Positions 12,589-25,000 of a stretch of 64,000 bases of DNA are shown here, piece after piece. A program made the translations under genes and the position numbers. The notes beneath the pieces are model-generated. The model was not told where the DNA came from and made no database searches. It saw only the letters and a program-made list of their open reading frames with translations. How positions within the stretch are numbered: the stretch's first letter is position 1; every line of letters begins with the position of its first letter. This DNA comes from Voacanga thouarsii (Eukaryota > Streptophyta > Magnoliopsida > Gentianales > Apocynaceae), in NCBI GenBank assembly GCA_026120185.1, contig JANUWF010001783.1, positions 4,929,001 to 4,993,000 on the forward strand, given 5' to 3'.

Positions 12589-13096
12589 GTCCTTAGCTAA
12601 GATTGACGTGAGTAGCCTATTTTTCAGATGCATAGTTAACGAAGATGACGTGATTGGTATGGTCAATAATGCAGCTGGAATTAATGACAAAATTAATGCT
12701 AGCAAGCGCTCAAATAATGTAAAGCTAATTCTTAGGATATTAGAATATGTCAATTTGAGTTGTATTCTGGATATAAAAAGTTTTCTTCACTTTCATTCCT
12801 CATACAACTATTACAAATAAAAGTTCTAAATGGGTGTACAAATAAATCATTTGATATGTTACTTGAACTATTGAACGAGGCTTTTGATGATGTGGGTGTG
12901 AAAATACCTTAAAATAACTACAAGGTAACAAAGATAGCCAATGTTTTGGGGATGGAATGCAATAATTGGGATGCATGTTAGAATAATTACATATTGTACA
13001 AGGGGAATGATGAAGCACTAAGTGAGTGTGCTATTCGTAAAGCTCTAAGGTACATAAAAGAAGGAGGAAAACTTGCATGTAAATGGCTTAGGTACT
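12589..13096 (+). pseudogene. CACTA TNP2 transposase fragment, left half
   Basis: Plus-strand translation gives CACTA transposase (TNP2, Transposase_21) features. DDVIGMVNNA is near 12640, KSFDMLLELLNEAFDD near 12855, and KIANVLGMECNNWDAC near 12930. A degenerate NYILYKGNDEALSEC-type block is near 12985, ending KWLRY at 13096. In-frame stops lie at about 12818, 12911 and 12979. The reading frame resumes at 49603 after LARD1. The left edge is set by the Athila insertion. The product would be part of the enzyme that excises CACTA transposons, but it is dead here. Confidence 0.75.
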
Positions 13097-13286
13097 TGAT
13101 GTGTGCTCATCATATACATAATTCCTATATAAATTGTAATTTATTTGTTGTAAAATAATGTTTAACTGTCTACCAATTCCTATATTTGTATATTATTTGT
13201 TTAGGATTGAATAAAGGAAGCTTGAGGGAGAACAAGAATAAAAATATAGAAGAATAGAAGCTTGCACAAATAATAACCGGTCTTAA

Positions 13287-13347
13287 CTTTTCAAGCCATA
13301 GATCGGCTTTTTTTGAAAAATGAATAACTGATACATGGCTTGAAAAG
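13287..13347. repeat. Inverted repeat in LARD1 U3
   Basis: CTTTTCAAGCCAT at 13287-13299 and its exact reverse complement ATGGCTTGAAAAG at 13335-13347. A second short stem CATGGCT/AGCCATG overlaps the right arm at 13334-13352. Confidence 0.75.
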
Positions 13348-13567
13348 CCATGGACCGGCTGATGCTTGGAAAAGGCACAGCTCATGAAGAAAAAGAAATA
13401 ACATATACCGGTTCTCGATAATAACAACCATTGGTTGAATAGAGAGACAAAAAATGAAGTTATTGGAAATAGCAGGCACCGGTTCTCTCCTCAACAAGCG
13501 CCTATTAGTGTTGGAAATCAGAATTTCAAATCTGTTCCTCACACAATTTATAGGGCTTCCTTGGCCT

Positions 13568-13576
13568 TATAAATAG
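13568..13576 (+). promoter_or_regulatory. Putative TATA box of LARD1 left LTR
   Basis: TATAAATAG about 470 bp into the LTR, conserved at the same place in the right LTR (48562-48570). This fits the U3/R promoter of an LTR element. Confidence 0.6.
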
Positions 13577-14160
13577 AAGCTATCAACACAATGAGTGGTG
13601 GCAAATATTAGAGAAAAATACCCACATATACAAGAGAGAAGATTTGAGAAGAAGAATGGAGGGTTGCTCAAGTAAAGCTTGGAGAAGATGATTAAGCTGA
13701 CTTGTCTATAAGTTTTCTGGACCTTTTTTCTTTGCTTTTCCCTTGGTAATATATATATTTATTTTAATTGTATTTGAAGGGTTGAACCTTAGTTTGATAT
13801 TTGTACTAAATCTACTGTTGATTTATTGGATTTCAATTTCTAATATGTGCTTGAATTTATTGTGTTGGATTCATGGTTTGATTACTCTCTTTTAATGAAT
13901 TCGAGAGATAGGGTTAGGAGTTGAATGTCAAGCTAATAGGTTCAATATTTGTTTCCTTCTTAATTAACTCAAGAGAGAGGTTAAGGGATTAGGACTTGGT
14001 AATCATTAGGAGTTTGGTATTGCATAGAGATAGGAGTGTTGGACTCTTTCAAAAATTATAGGTTTTGTACTTAATGTTTCTTGGATTCAATTAGGGAGGT
14101 AGAGATACCCTTTAATTGTCAAAAGAATAGGGAATTCATAACTCGAGAGATAGTGGATTT

Positions 14161-14903
14161 TGTTGGAATATATGCCTAAAATGTACTATGTATTTCTATA
14201 TTTTGAAAATTAATAAAAAATTTCATTGATTAATGGCTGTTTATTTACATATATTCGCACATTAAAGGTTTACGTGTATTAGTAAGTAATCTATGTGATT
14301 GACTCGTGCTTTCACTGTAAGGTGTATATTATGGACTACTAACACATAAGTGAAAAATTATCCTTGATCAATTGATGAAGCTAGGCACTTTATCAAGATT
14401 TAGATTATTACACTATGATTTCTAAATGGAGAATAGTTTATCTTAAACCAGTAAGTAGTCCATTCACACCGTTAGTGTAAGTGTATTTGGAATATGTAGA
14501 ACTGGACCGCACTATAATAATCTTTATCGAACTACTAAAATAAATAAAGATTGGTTTATCCCAGCTATTGCGTGGACAAGTACCCTAGGAGTTGAGTGTA
14601 AGTTGGTGATCTGGTGAATCTGTACTTGTACACTTTGATGTATGTTGTTTAAGGTCTTATCGCAAGGCCAATAACCTTGTACGTTGGGTGTATGACTCTA
14701 GTGAATTAAGACGAACTTATACAATAGAGTTTCTATGCTTCTTTACGTGAAGAAATCACCCCCTTGTGATTGTTAGGGGTAATCTGATAATCCAGGGCCC
14801 TGGGAAACATAACTAAGTATGTACACTTTTGAGTAGCTCCATGTGATAAGTTGATACATATTGGAAGTTATGGATTATCGGACTAGCTATCAAAGGATGG
14901 TAG
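14161..14903 (+). mobile_element. Copia LTR, 5' partial
   Basis: Starts TGTTGGAATATATGCC and is collinear with the first 740 bp or so of the other Copia LTRs. It stops at CAAAGGATGGTAG, where the other copies continue ATGTCATTGAG, and a new LTR start follows at once. Confidence 0.85.
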
Positions 14904-15079
14904 TATTTGAATGTATTCCCAAAATGGCCTATGTATTTCTATATTTTAGAAATTAATAAAACTATTTTATTCATGATTGTTTATTTACATATATTCGCAC
15001 ATTAAAGTTCTATGTGTTAGTAAATAATCTACGTGATTGGGTTGTGCTTTCACAATAAGGTGTAAATTATGGGCTACTT
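14904..15079 (+). mobile_element. Copia 5' LTR, first part
   Basis: TATTTGAATGTATTCCC corresponds to the LTR start, with the terminal TG changed to TA. It is interrupted after GGCTACTT by the Gypsy element and resumes at 25651. Confidence 0.8.
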
Positions 15080-16736
15080 TGTAACACCCCGCTACCTAGT
15101 CCAGCCAGGGTCGGGGATGTCGCCCAATCCAAAGGACAAGGGGTCTTTATAACTAGGTCACACAAAAAAATAGCGGAATAAAAATGATACTTGAACATAA
15201 AATTTATTACATCCAAATAATAATAATAATAAATCCAAGAAATTAATCCAAGAATACCCAAAACAAATTCATAATAAAATTCATCCGCTCTTATCTCCCC
15301 CAAACATTACATAAAATAAATCATCAGAAAATTCTGCCAAAGTAGGCAATATCTAGCTACTCATCCTCACAGTAGGATCGACCTGAAATCATGGTAAAAA
15401 TGGTGGTGAGACAGAAATCTCAATAAGTTCGTGTGTGCTTTAGTGTCAGGAGAAAACAGTTCGCGAATGCAAAGTATAAAATTCTTTACAAGAGATCACT
15501 AGTAAGCAATAAACATTAGTCAAAAGTAAAAGTGGTGTTTTGGCTTTTCCAACCATAAATAATCAATAAACTCAACCACTCAAAAGAAATGGCCATGGGC
15601 TACCACACGTTGGGCCCCATAACCGCATAGTCAGCATACCACACTTTGTGCATACTGCCGATCAGAATGCCACACTTTGTGCAAACTAACAAAAGTAGGT
15701 GATCGGCCAACTGAGCAAGATACTCCTCCTTCTCTATACCTAAACAACAATCAGGTGTCCATTCCTGCAAAATACAGTCACTTGACTGAAAAGAACACTG
15801 CTAGCTCAGACCGGCACAACTTACTGAACTGATGTCTTATCCGGAAAGGACTTACCCCTCAGAGGTGGCCACCTACTAAGAGACTTACCTTAACCCCTTA
15901 AAGACTAGCCCTAGTAGTCCACCCTTATTGAGTACTCAACGACGTTTCCCATTTAGGATAAAATGAACAAAACACTGTTCCACATGAAAATGGTAATTTA
16001 AGGGTTTCCAAAGTCTTTGTCAAAATCAGTTTTAGAAAGAGTTTTGAGTTTGATTAAATCTGCTCATTGATCTTTAAATAATTCAATTGTTTGAAATAAG
16101 AAAGAATTCAACCCTCAATTTCCTTTACATAAATGAGTGTCCATACACTCTACATTTGGCTTGCCATAATAAACATTTCACATCAATCTAGTTTTATGCA
16201 AGAGCTTACCTGATTCTTGCTCACAATAAAAGGTCTCCAATAGCTGACCTAACCCCGCATGGGCAAATACAAATCACAATCAATTTCAAGCCACAATCCA
16301 CTTCCTCAATTTTAAATCAACTCAACTTACTACTACCATGATTCTAGTGTCCTAAGCTCTAAGGCAAATAATAAATAAATAGGTTTATAAGTTGAGCCTA
16401 ATTTGATATTTAAAATAATTAATAGTTTGGGAAATAAATTCTAATAAGTTGAAAGTTTAAATCTTGCTAAGAAAAATTTAGAGTTTATTTGATCAAGAGT
16501 CCTAGGTAGTATTAAATAAAATAATGATTTATTAATAATTTAGTTGTTAGAAAATAATTGATAGCTAAAATTAGTTGAAAATAAATTTAATGAGTCTTGC
16601 TTAAACAATTAAAAATAAATTCTTAATGGGTTTTGATTAAAAGATAATAATTAAATTTTTAGTAATAAATATTTTACTAATTATAATTATTTCCATAAAA
16701 GTCTTTCTTTGATTTCATTATTTTAAGTAATACATA

Positions 16737-16760
16737 CATATATATATATATATATATTAT
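16737..16760. repeat. AT microsatellite in Gypsy 3' LTR
   Basis: ACATACATATATAT... run. The matching run in the other LTR (22944-22962) is shorter. Confidence 0.85.
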
Positions 16761-17484
16761 TTTTCTAGCAAAAGCTATTATTTATTTGACTAAAATATCC
16801 TTATTATATATAATAATCTAGATCTACCCTTCCTAAGGTTTTTCGAAATTACTAGTAAAATTATATTATTAAATATTTTATTCATGAAATAAAAATTAGT
16901 TTAGGGACAACTAGATCATGATCAAATTTCTATGGCTAACCACAATCAAGAACATATACAATCCTTCAATTCATCAAATCATCCAAATCATGCATATAAG
17001 TATAGATCTAAATTTATCAGGACATGATCTAACCTCTACTAGCATAAATATGATCATGGCTTCAATAATCCAACATGAATATAAATCCTATTCACCAAAT
17101 GTGACATAATCTCTAGCATACTTCATCACAAATATTACCTATGACATGAAAACATGCATCAAACCCCAAATCATCATTCAATCAACCAAGATAATCCTTC
17201 CATGTGTAAATCCCATCTCCTTCACAATCATACATATATTCATGCTTCAATCTCAACAATACATACTTAAATCCTATCACAATCCACATACTATGAACAT
17301 CATCCTAGAGACATGAATCTAGAATTTAAAAGAAAGATTGAAGGGACTTACTTGGTTGAGGAATACCTTGAAGGAGTTTAGAATGGATCTCAACTCCGAG
17401 ATACCTAGCTTCGTCCAAGGAAGATGGAGAAAGCATGGCCATGGGAAAAGAAGCCATCCGGCCAAGAGAAGAGAGTTTCGGCCA

Positions 17485-17505
17485 TGAGAGAGAGAGAGAG
17501 AGAGA
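17485..17505. repeat. GA microsatellite in Gypsy 3' LTR
   Basis: GAGAGA run. The matching run at about 23691-23705 in the other LTR is about 6 bp shorter. Confidence 0.85.
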
Positions 17506-19136
17506 CCATTAGTATGTTTATTCATATATATTTTCACTAGAGATCAAGATTTAAGAAGATGAAGTTGTTAGAACAAACCTACCTTGAAAGTGTTCTTGAA
17601 CCTTCACAGAATTTTCTGGTTTTTTATCCAAACTAGCAAGTTGGTTTGTGGAGTTTGATGTTAAAAATGGTGTTGATGGACTCACAGCAGTGAGTAGGTT
17701 AAATCTAGAAATTTTAGAGAAGGTTTGAAGTGGTTTGGAGGGGTATTAGGTGAAAGGAAGGAGTAGGTGTTCTTGGTGTGTTGTTTGTGTTCTTGAAGGT
17801 TGAAGGGATTTGAGAGATTTTGTTTTGCAGCTGCTGAAATTCTGTGAGAACAAGGGCTGCTGAATTTTCTGTAGGGTTTAGGAAGATGGTTCTCTGGTTT
17901 GGAAGGGAAAAGGAAAGGCTAGTTGTTAAAATCCTTAAAGAATTTTTTATGAAGCAAATTTTTAGGAAACTAAATATTCAAGAATATCTTGATTATTGGA
18001 TTGCTTTGGTTGTCTGCCATAGCCAATTGTTTTGAGCAGTATTTCGGTTGATTGAAAGATGGTTTAAGGAGGCTTATGGTCGCCAAAAATAAGGAGCATA
18101 ATGGTGAAGAAAAATTCTGGTTATTTGAGGGATACTTTATGGAAGGTTGCTAACCCAGGGTGGCTGGAATTTTGGTAATCAATCAAGCATGATTGTAGGG
18201 ATTTGTTGGAAAGATTTTCGAGCAGCCATGTCTGAATTTCGTGCAAAAGCTTAAGGGAGATAATAGAGCTCAGTTACTGAAGGTTTAAGGGAAGTTTATG
18301 CAGAAGAAGGATGGGGTTTTAGCTGGGAGAGAATTAGGAAACAAAGCTGGACAGTTAGACTGCACAGGATTTTCGCTAGGCTGGAATTCCTGGACAGTTT
18401 TTCGGCTGCCATTTTCCAACCAGCTTGCAGAGATTTTGAAGGGGAATTTCAGGGGCTTTCAAGGCTGGTTTCCAGCCTTCTTCATGGAGGAAAAACATGG
18501 CTAAGCTGCTGAACAAAATTTGGAGGAAAACAGCTTGGTTTTGGATCTCCAAAGCTGCGATTTGCCCAAGAATTTTTCTGGTTTTGCACCACTTTTGTGC
18601 AGTCCTAAAATAGCCAGAAAAATCCAGATTCTAGGCTGAACAAAAGGGCCTTTTTCTGGCAGCATTTAGGAGGGAATAATGGTTAAGAATTTCGACACCT
18701 CGAAGGCACACAAAGCTGGAAAATTTCAGTTCTATGCATGAAGAGAAATGAACCTAGCTAGAGTGAATTTTTAGCAAGTTCACTAAAGGGATTTATCCTC
18801 TTGGAATCTCCCACAACTCTTCCACATTTTCGGACCACAAGATGCCTTTCACTAAAACATTTTGATCCTACAAAACCACAGTACTTTACTGAAATTTCTA
18901 GAAAGGAAATGGCTAGAACAACTTGATCAAACTAATGAGTTGAGAAATAAGGAAAATCAAATATCAAGGGGAAATGAATTCCCCTTAGGAAATTCGTGTA
19001 GGGCAAAGGAGTAGAATGAGGATACTCCTAACATGTCTCTCTTAGAACAACTTCTCTACCCTACTCGAAGTACATAAAGCCAAAATTATTACTTCCCAAG
19101 CAAAAATAAAATTTAACTAAGCTAAAGCTCTATAAT

Positions 19137-19192
19137 GGAATTTGAACCCAAGACCTCAAGAACTAATTCTAAGGCCCTAACCACTACATCAC
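19137..19192 (-). repeat. tRNA-like fragment in Gypsy 3' LTR
   Basis: On the minus strand GTAGTGGTTAGGGC resembles a Ser/Leu tRNA D-arm, and GGGTTCAAATTCC about 35 nt downstream resembles a T-arm with B box. The segment is too short for a tRNA and has no acceptor stem. Confidence 0.4.
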
Positions 19193-19446
19193 AACAACTC
19201 TTGTTCTTATTTTCCCTCTAAAAAAAATATTTTCTATTCAATCCTCAAGCTATCTCCCTTTTTCCACCTCAAGTAAAATTACCATTTTGCCCTTCTCAAG
19301 CAATACCCACAACCAAGCCTTCAAGGCAATAAATCTCAAATCCAAAACGCAAAAAATCATATAAAAATATATTTAAACATGAAATAAAGTAGGATATGCA
19401 TCCCAACCCCCTTTACTCCAAGACTGGTTTTGACTGGTGTTTCACA

Positions 19447-19461
19447 TCCTCCCCTCCTTAG
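19447..19461 (-). promoter_or_regulatory. Gypsy polypurine tract
   Basis: The plus strand TCCTCCCCTCCTTAG reads CTAAGGAGGGGAGGA on the element strand, directly before the LTR start TGTGAAACACC. Confidence 0.85.
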
Positions 19462-19492
19462 AAGAATTTCGTCCCGAAATGCAAGCGTACCT

Positions 19493-22097
19493 CTATTTCA
19501 ACTCGGGATACTTTCATTTAACCCATTCTTCCGACTCCCATGTGGCATCCTGTGAGCCATGATACTCCCACTGAATCTTAACCATTGGTATCTGTTTGTT
19601 CTGAAGAGTCTTAACACTGCGGTCCAATATCCGTACAAGCTTCTCCACATAGCTCAGGTCGGGCTGCAATACTAACGGTTCATCATTCAATACATGACCA
19701 GGATCCGCATTATACTTCTTCAATTGTGACACATGAAACACGTCATGGATACCCATCAACCCGTCCAGCAGGTCCAATAGGTAAGCTACCAGTCTAATTC
19801 TTTCCTTAATCGGAAACGGCCCCAAATATCTCGGATTCAATTTTTCTCCCTTTGGATGCTTCAAAAATCTTCTATTCGGCGTCAACTTCAAAAATACGTT
19901 GTCCCTGACTTGAAATTCTAATTCTCTTTGCCGGTTGTCCGCATAGCTCTTCTGCCGACTCTATGCCTCTTTTAACCTCTCCCTGATCAATTTCACTTTA
20001 TCCAACATCTCTTGGACACATACTTCTCCGATTTTGCTCACATGACCGTCTTCGGACCAACTCCAATACAACGGTACCTGATATTTACGCCTATACAAAG
20101 CCTCATACGGTGCCATCCCGATTGAAGCTTGATGGCTATTGTTATATGATAATTCTACATACGGTACACACTCTATCCATTTATCTCCGAAGTCCAAAAC
20201 ACAGGCTCTCAGCATATCTTCCAATATATGTATCACCCTCTCTGACTGCCCATCGGCCTACGGATGTGCCGTCGTATTGAATTTCAGATTCTACCCCATT
20301 GCTTCCTGAAACTTTCCCCAGAAACGAGATGTAAACCTCGGGTCTCGATCTGACACTATGCTCGAAGGCACTCCATATAGTCGAACGATCTCTCGAACAT
20401 AAGTCTGAACCAACTTCTCCATCAAGTCCCTCACATTCACCGGTATGAAATGGGCCGACTTGGTTAGTCGATCCACCACTACCCATATGATGTCCTTTTG
20501 AGTCCTTGACATGGGAAGCCTGGTGACGAAATCTATAGTCACATCTTCCCACTTCCATTCCGGCACTGACAATGGCTGCAATAGTCCCGCTGACTTCTTA
20601 TGCTCCGCTTTGACTTTTTGGCAGGTGAGACAGGTCGAGACATACTTGACCACATCTCGCTTCAGGCCAGGCCACCAATAGGCTCTCTTCAAGTCCTGAT
20701 ACATCTTGACTTCCCCCGGATGAATGGCATACTTGCTCTTGTGCGCTTCCTCCAAAATTCAGTCCTTTATTTGCTGCTCTCCGGGTATACACAACCGATC
20801 CCTGAAATGTAGAACTCCCACCTCGTCTAGACGGAATTCACTGCCGGGCCGCTTTAGCTCCTTGTCCTTGCAAAGTTGGAACTCGGCGTTGTTTTGCTGA
20901 GCTTCCACGATTTCCTTCTTTAAGTCCGACACCAACTTCAAATTGCTGGTGACAATTTCTTTATCTTGCACTTCCATCCTTCTGTCCAACACATCCTGAA
21001 TCACTTGCTTTTCCTGCACTCTTAACCTGGCCATCCCAACCTTCCTGCTCAGGGCGTCTGCTACAACATTAGCCTTCCCGGGATGGTAGTTGATCGGGCA
21101 TCGGTATTCTTCTAAAAATTCCATCCATCTTCGCTACCTCAAGTTCGGATCCTTCTGGGTGAAGATATAATTCAGACTTTTATGATCAGTGAACACCTCA
21201 TATTCAGCTCCATACAGGTAGTGTCGTCATTTCTTTAGGGCGAACACTATAGTTGCCAGCTCCAAATCATGAGTGGGGTAGTTAACTTCAGGAGGTCTCA
21301 GCTTCTGAGAAGCATAAGCAATCACCTTCCGGTCCTGCATCAACACTACTCCCAGTCCTTCTTTCGAAGCGTCGGTATACGACGCGTATGGTTTGCCTTC
21401 TCCGATAGACTCAATACCAGTGATGTCATCAGTCTGCGCTTCAATTCTTGAAAACCCTTCTCGCATTTCTTGTTCCACACATATGGAACATCCTTTCGCA
21501 ATAATCGGGTCATTGGTGATGCAAGTGTCGAAAATCCCTTGATACACCTTCGGTAGTAACCGGCCAGTCCCAAGAAACTCCGAATCTCGGTGATACTCTT
21601 CGGCTGCTTCCAGTCTGATACCGCTTCAACCTTTGCCGGGTCCACCTTAATTCCCTCATTAGTCACCACATGGCCAAGGAATGCCATACTGTCCAACCAG
21701 AATTCGCACTTGCTGAACTTGGCGTACAGCTTGTGCTTCTGAAGCTTCTCCAATACAAGTTTCAAATGCGCCGCATGCTCCTCCGGGCTCTTGGAGTAGA
21801 TCAAGATATCGTCGATGAAGACCACTACGAACTTGTCTAGATAGGGTCGAAATACTCGGTGCATCAGGTCCATGAATACTGCTGGGGCGTTTGTCACCCC
21901 GAACGGCATCACCACAAACTCGTAGTGTCCATATCTAGTGTTGAAGGTTGTCTTGGGGATATCATCCTCTCTTATCCGTACCTAGTAGTACCCTTGCCTC
22001 AGATCCAACTTAGAGTAGCAACTGGACCCTTGCAACTGGTTGAATAGTTCGTCAATCAATGGTAAGGGATATTTGTTCTTGACCGTTAAGCTATTCA
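19493..22097 (-). pseudogene. Gypsy (Tekay/Del) pol remnant with chromodomain
   Basis: Read on the minus strand, in order. Reverse transcriptase from about 22096 to 21560 has KNKYPLP, the active-site block [12 protein letters not shown] and [11 protein letters not shown]. RNase H (about 21547-21100) has [13 protein letters not shown] and [10 protein letters not shown]. An integrase zinc finger near 20640-20750 includes CLTCQKVK. The catalytic core has D in TIDFVTRLP, D in SDRDPRF and E in GQSERVIHILED. The chromodomain at about 19500-19620 has VRILDR, VKIQW and ATWE. Stops at about 21984, 20293, 20260 and 19517 and frameshifts break it. The N-terminal reverse transcriptase and everything upstream are missing. 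Chromodomains in this lineage are thought to direct insertion into heterochromatin. Confidence 0.88.
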
Positions 22098-25000
22098 AAC
22101 CCCTCAAAGACTAGCCCTAGTAGTCCACCCTTATTGAGTACTCAACGAAGTTTCCCACTTGGGATAAAATGAACAAAACACTGTTCCACATGAAAATGGA
22201 AATTTAAGGGCTTCCAAAGTCTTTGTCAAAATCATTTTTAGAAAGAGTTTTGAGTTTGATTAAATCTGCTAATTGATCTTTAAATAATTCAATTGTTTGA
22301 AATAAGAAAGAATTTAACCCTCAATTGCCTTTACATAAATGAGTGTTCATACACTCTACATTTGGCTTGCCATAATAAACATTTCACATCAATCAGGTTT
22401 TATGCAGGAGCTTACCTGATTCTTGCTCACAATAAAAGATCTCCAACAGCTGACCTAACCCCGCATGGGCAAATACAAATCACAATCAATTTCAAGCCAC
22501 AATCCACTTCCTCAATTTTAAATCAACTCAACTTACTACTACCACGATCCTAATGTCCCAAGCTCTAAGGCCAAACAATAAATAAATAGGTTTATAAGTT
22601 GAGCCAAATTTGATATTTAAAATAATTAATGGTTTGGGAAATAAATTCTAATAAGTTGAAAGTTTAAATCTTGCTAAGAAAAATTTAGAGTTTATTTGAT
22701 CAAGAGTCCTAGGTAGTATTGAATAAAATAATGATTTATTAATAATTTAGTTGTTAGAAAATAATTGAAAGCTAAAATTAGTTAAAAATAAATTTAATGA
22801 GTCTTACTTGAACAATAAAAAATAAATTCTTAATGGGTTTTGATTAAAAGATAATAATTAAATTTTTAGTAATAAATATTTTACTAATTATAATTATTTC
22901 CATAAAAGGCTTTATTTGATTTCATTATTTTAAGTAATACATACATATATATATATATATATTATTTTTCTAGCAAAAGCTATTATTTATTTGACAAAAA
23001 TATCCTTATTATATATAATAATCCAGATATACCCTTCCTAGGGTTTTTCAAAATTACTAGTAAAATTATATTATTAAATATTTTATTCATGAAATAAAAA
23101 TTAGTTTAGGGACAACTAGATCATGATCAAATTTCTATGGCTAACCACAATCAAGAACATATACAATCCTTCAATTCATCAAATCATCCAAATCATGCAT
23201 ATAAGCATAGATCTAAATTTATCAAGACATGATCTAACCTCTACTAGCATAAATATGATCATGGCTTCAATAATCCAACATGAATATAAATCCTATTCAC
23301 CAAAGGTAACATAATCTCTAACATACTTCATCACAAATATTACCTATGACATGGAAACATGCATCAAACCCCAAATCATCATTCAATCAACCAAGATAAT
23401 CCTTCCATGCATAAATCTCATCTCCTTCACAATCATACATATATTCATGCTTCAATCTCAACAATACATACTTAAATCCTATCACAATCCATATACTATG
23501 AACATCATCCTAGAGACATGAATCTAGAATTTAAAAGAAAGATTGAAGGGACTTACTTGGTTGAGGAATACCTTGAAGAAGTTTAGAATGGATCTCAACT
23601 CCTAGATGCCTAGCTTCGTCCAAGGAAGATGGAGAAAGCATGGCCATGGGAGAAGAAGCCATCCGGCCAAGAGAAGAGAGTTTCGGCCATGAGAGAGAGA
23701 GAGAGACCATTAGCATGTTTATTCATATATATTTTCACTAGAGATCAAGATTTAAGAAGATGAAGTTGTTAGAACAAACCTACCTTAAAAGTGTTCTTAA
23801 ACCTTCACAGAATTTTCTAGTTTTTTATCCAAACTAGCAAGTTGGTTTGTGGAGTTTGATGTTAAAAATGGTGTTGATGAACTCACGGCAGTGAGTAGGT
23901 TAAATATGAAAATTTTAGAGAAGGTTTGAAGTGGTTTGGAGGGGTATTAGGTGAAAGGAATGAGTAGGTGTTCTTGGTGTGTTGTGTATGTTCTTGAAGG
24001 TTGAAGGGATTTGAGAGATATTGTTTTGCATCTGCCGAAATCCTGTGAGAACTAGGGCTACCAAATTTTCTGTAGGGTTTAGGAAGATGGCTCTCTGGTT
24101 TGGAAGGGAAAAGGAAAGGCTAGTTGTTAAAATCCTTGAAAAATATTTTTAGGAAGCAAATTTGGAAACTAAATATTCAAGAATATCTTGATTATTGGAG
24201 AGCTTTGGAAGTCTGCCATGGCCGATTATTTTGAGCAGTATTTCGGTTGATTGAAAGCTGGTTAAAGGAGGCTTGTGGTGGCCGAAAACAAGGAGCATAA
24301 TGGTGAAGAAAAAGTCTAGTTATTTGAGGGATACTTTATGGAAGGTTGCTAACCCAAGGTGGCTGGAATTTTGGTAATCAATCAAGCATGATTGCAGGGA
24401 TTTGTTGGAGAGATTTTCGGGCAGCCATGTCTGAATTTCGTGCAAAAGCTTAAGGGAGATAATGGAGCCCAGTTACTGAAGGTTTAAGGGAAGTTTATGC
24501 AGAACAAGGATGGGGTTTCGACTGGGAGAGAATTAGGAAACAAAGCTGGACAGTTAGACTGCACAGGATTTTCGCTAGGCTGGAATTCCTGGACAGTTTT
24601 TTGGCTGCCATTTTCCAGCCAGCTTGCAGAGATTTTGAAGGGGAATTTCAGGGGCTTTCAAGGCTGGTTTCCAGCCTTCTTCATGGAGGAAAAACATGGC
24701 TAAGGTTCTGAACAAAATTTGGAAGAAAATAGCTTGGTTTTGGATCTCCAAAGCTGCGATTTGCCAAGGAATTTTTCTGGTTTTGCACCACTTTTGTGCA
24801 GTCCGAAAATAGCCAGAAAAATCCAGGTTCTCGGCTGAACAAAAGGGCCTTTTTCTGGCAGCATTTGGGAGGGAATAATGGTTAAGAATTTCGACACCTC
24901 GAAGGCACACAAAGCTAGAAAATTTCAGTTCTATGCATGAAGAGAAATGAACCTAACTAGAGTGAATTTTTAGCAAGTTCACTAGAGGGATTTATCCTCT

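Larger units (their letters stand above)
13097..14160 (+). mobile_element. LARD1 left LTR, first part (U3 and start of R/U5)
   Basis: Aligns with 48114-49190 of the right LTR, with noticeable divergence by eye. The Copia cluster interrupts it at GATTT (14156-14160). It contains ACCGG-rich inverted repeats (13280-13510) upstream of a TATA box at 13568-13576. Confidence 0.88.
15080..19446 (-). mobile_element. Gypsy 3' LTR (full)
   Basis: About 4367 bp with ends that read TGTGAAACACC...GGGGTGTTACA on the minus strand. It is preceded on that strand by the polypurine tract at 19447-19461. Short readings inside it (for example 16918-17109 and 18298-18504) recur in the right LTR only because the LTRs are recent duplicates. 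It contains an AT repeat at 16737-16760, a GA repeat near 17485-17505 and a tRNA-like stretch at 19137-19192. Confidence 0.88.

Noticed and set aside
16918..17109. 63-codon reading almost identical to one at 23123-23314
   Set aside because: Both lie at matching places in the two LTRs of one young Gypsy element. The similarity is from LTR duplication and not from coding constraint. The same applies to 18298-18504 and 24497-24703.
19137..19192. tRNA gene
   Set aside because: Only D-arm-like and T-arm-like pieces about 35 nt apart. No acceptor stem or complete anticodon arm could be drawn.
20600..20812. Plus-strand readings across the Gypsy pol region (also 21269-21451, 21859-22047, 20181-20558)
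   Set aside because: Other-frame or antisense shadows of the integrase and reverse transcriptase on the minus strand.
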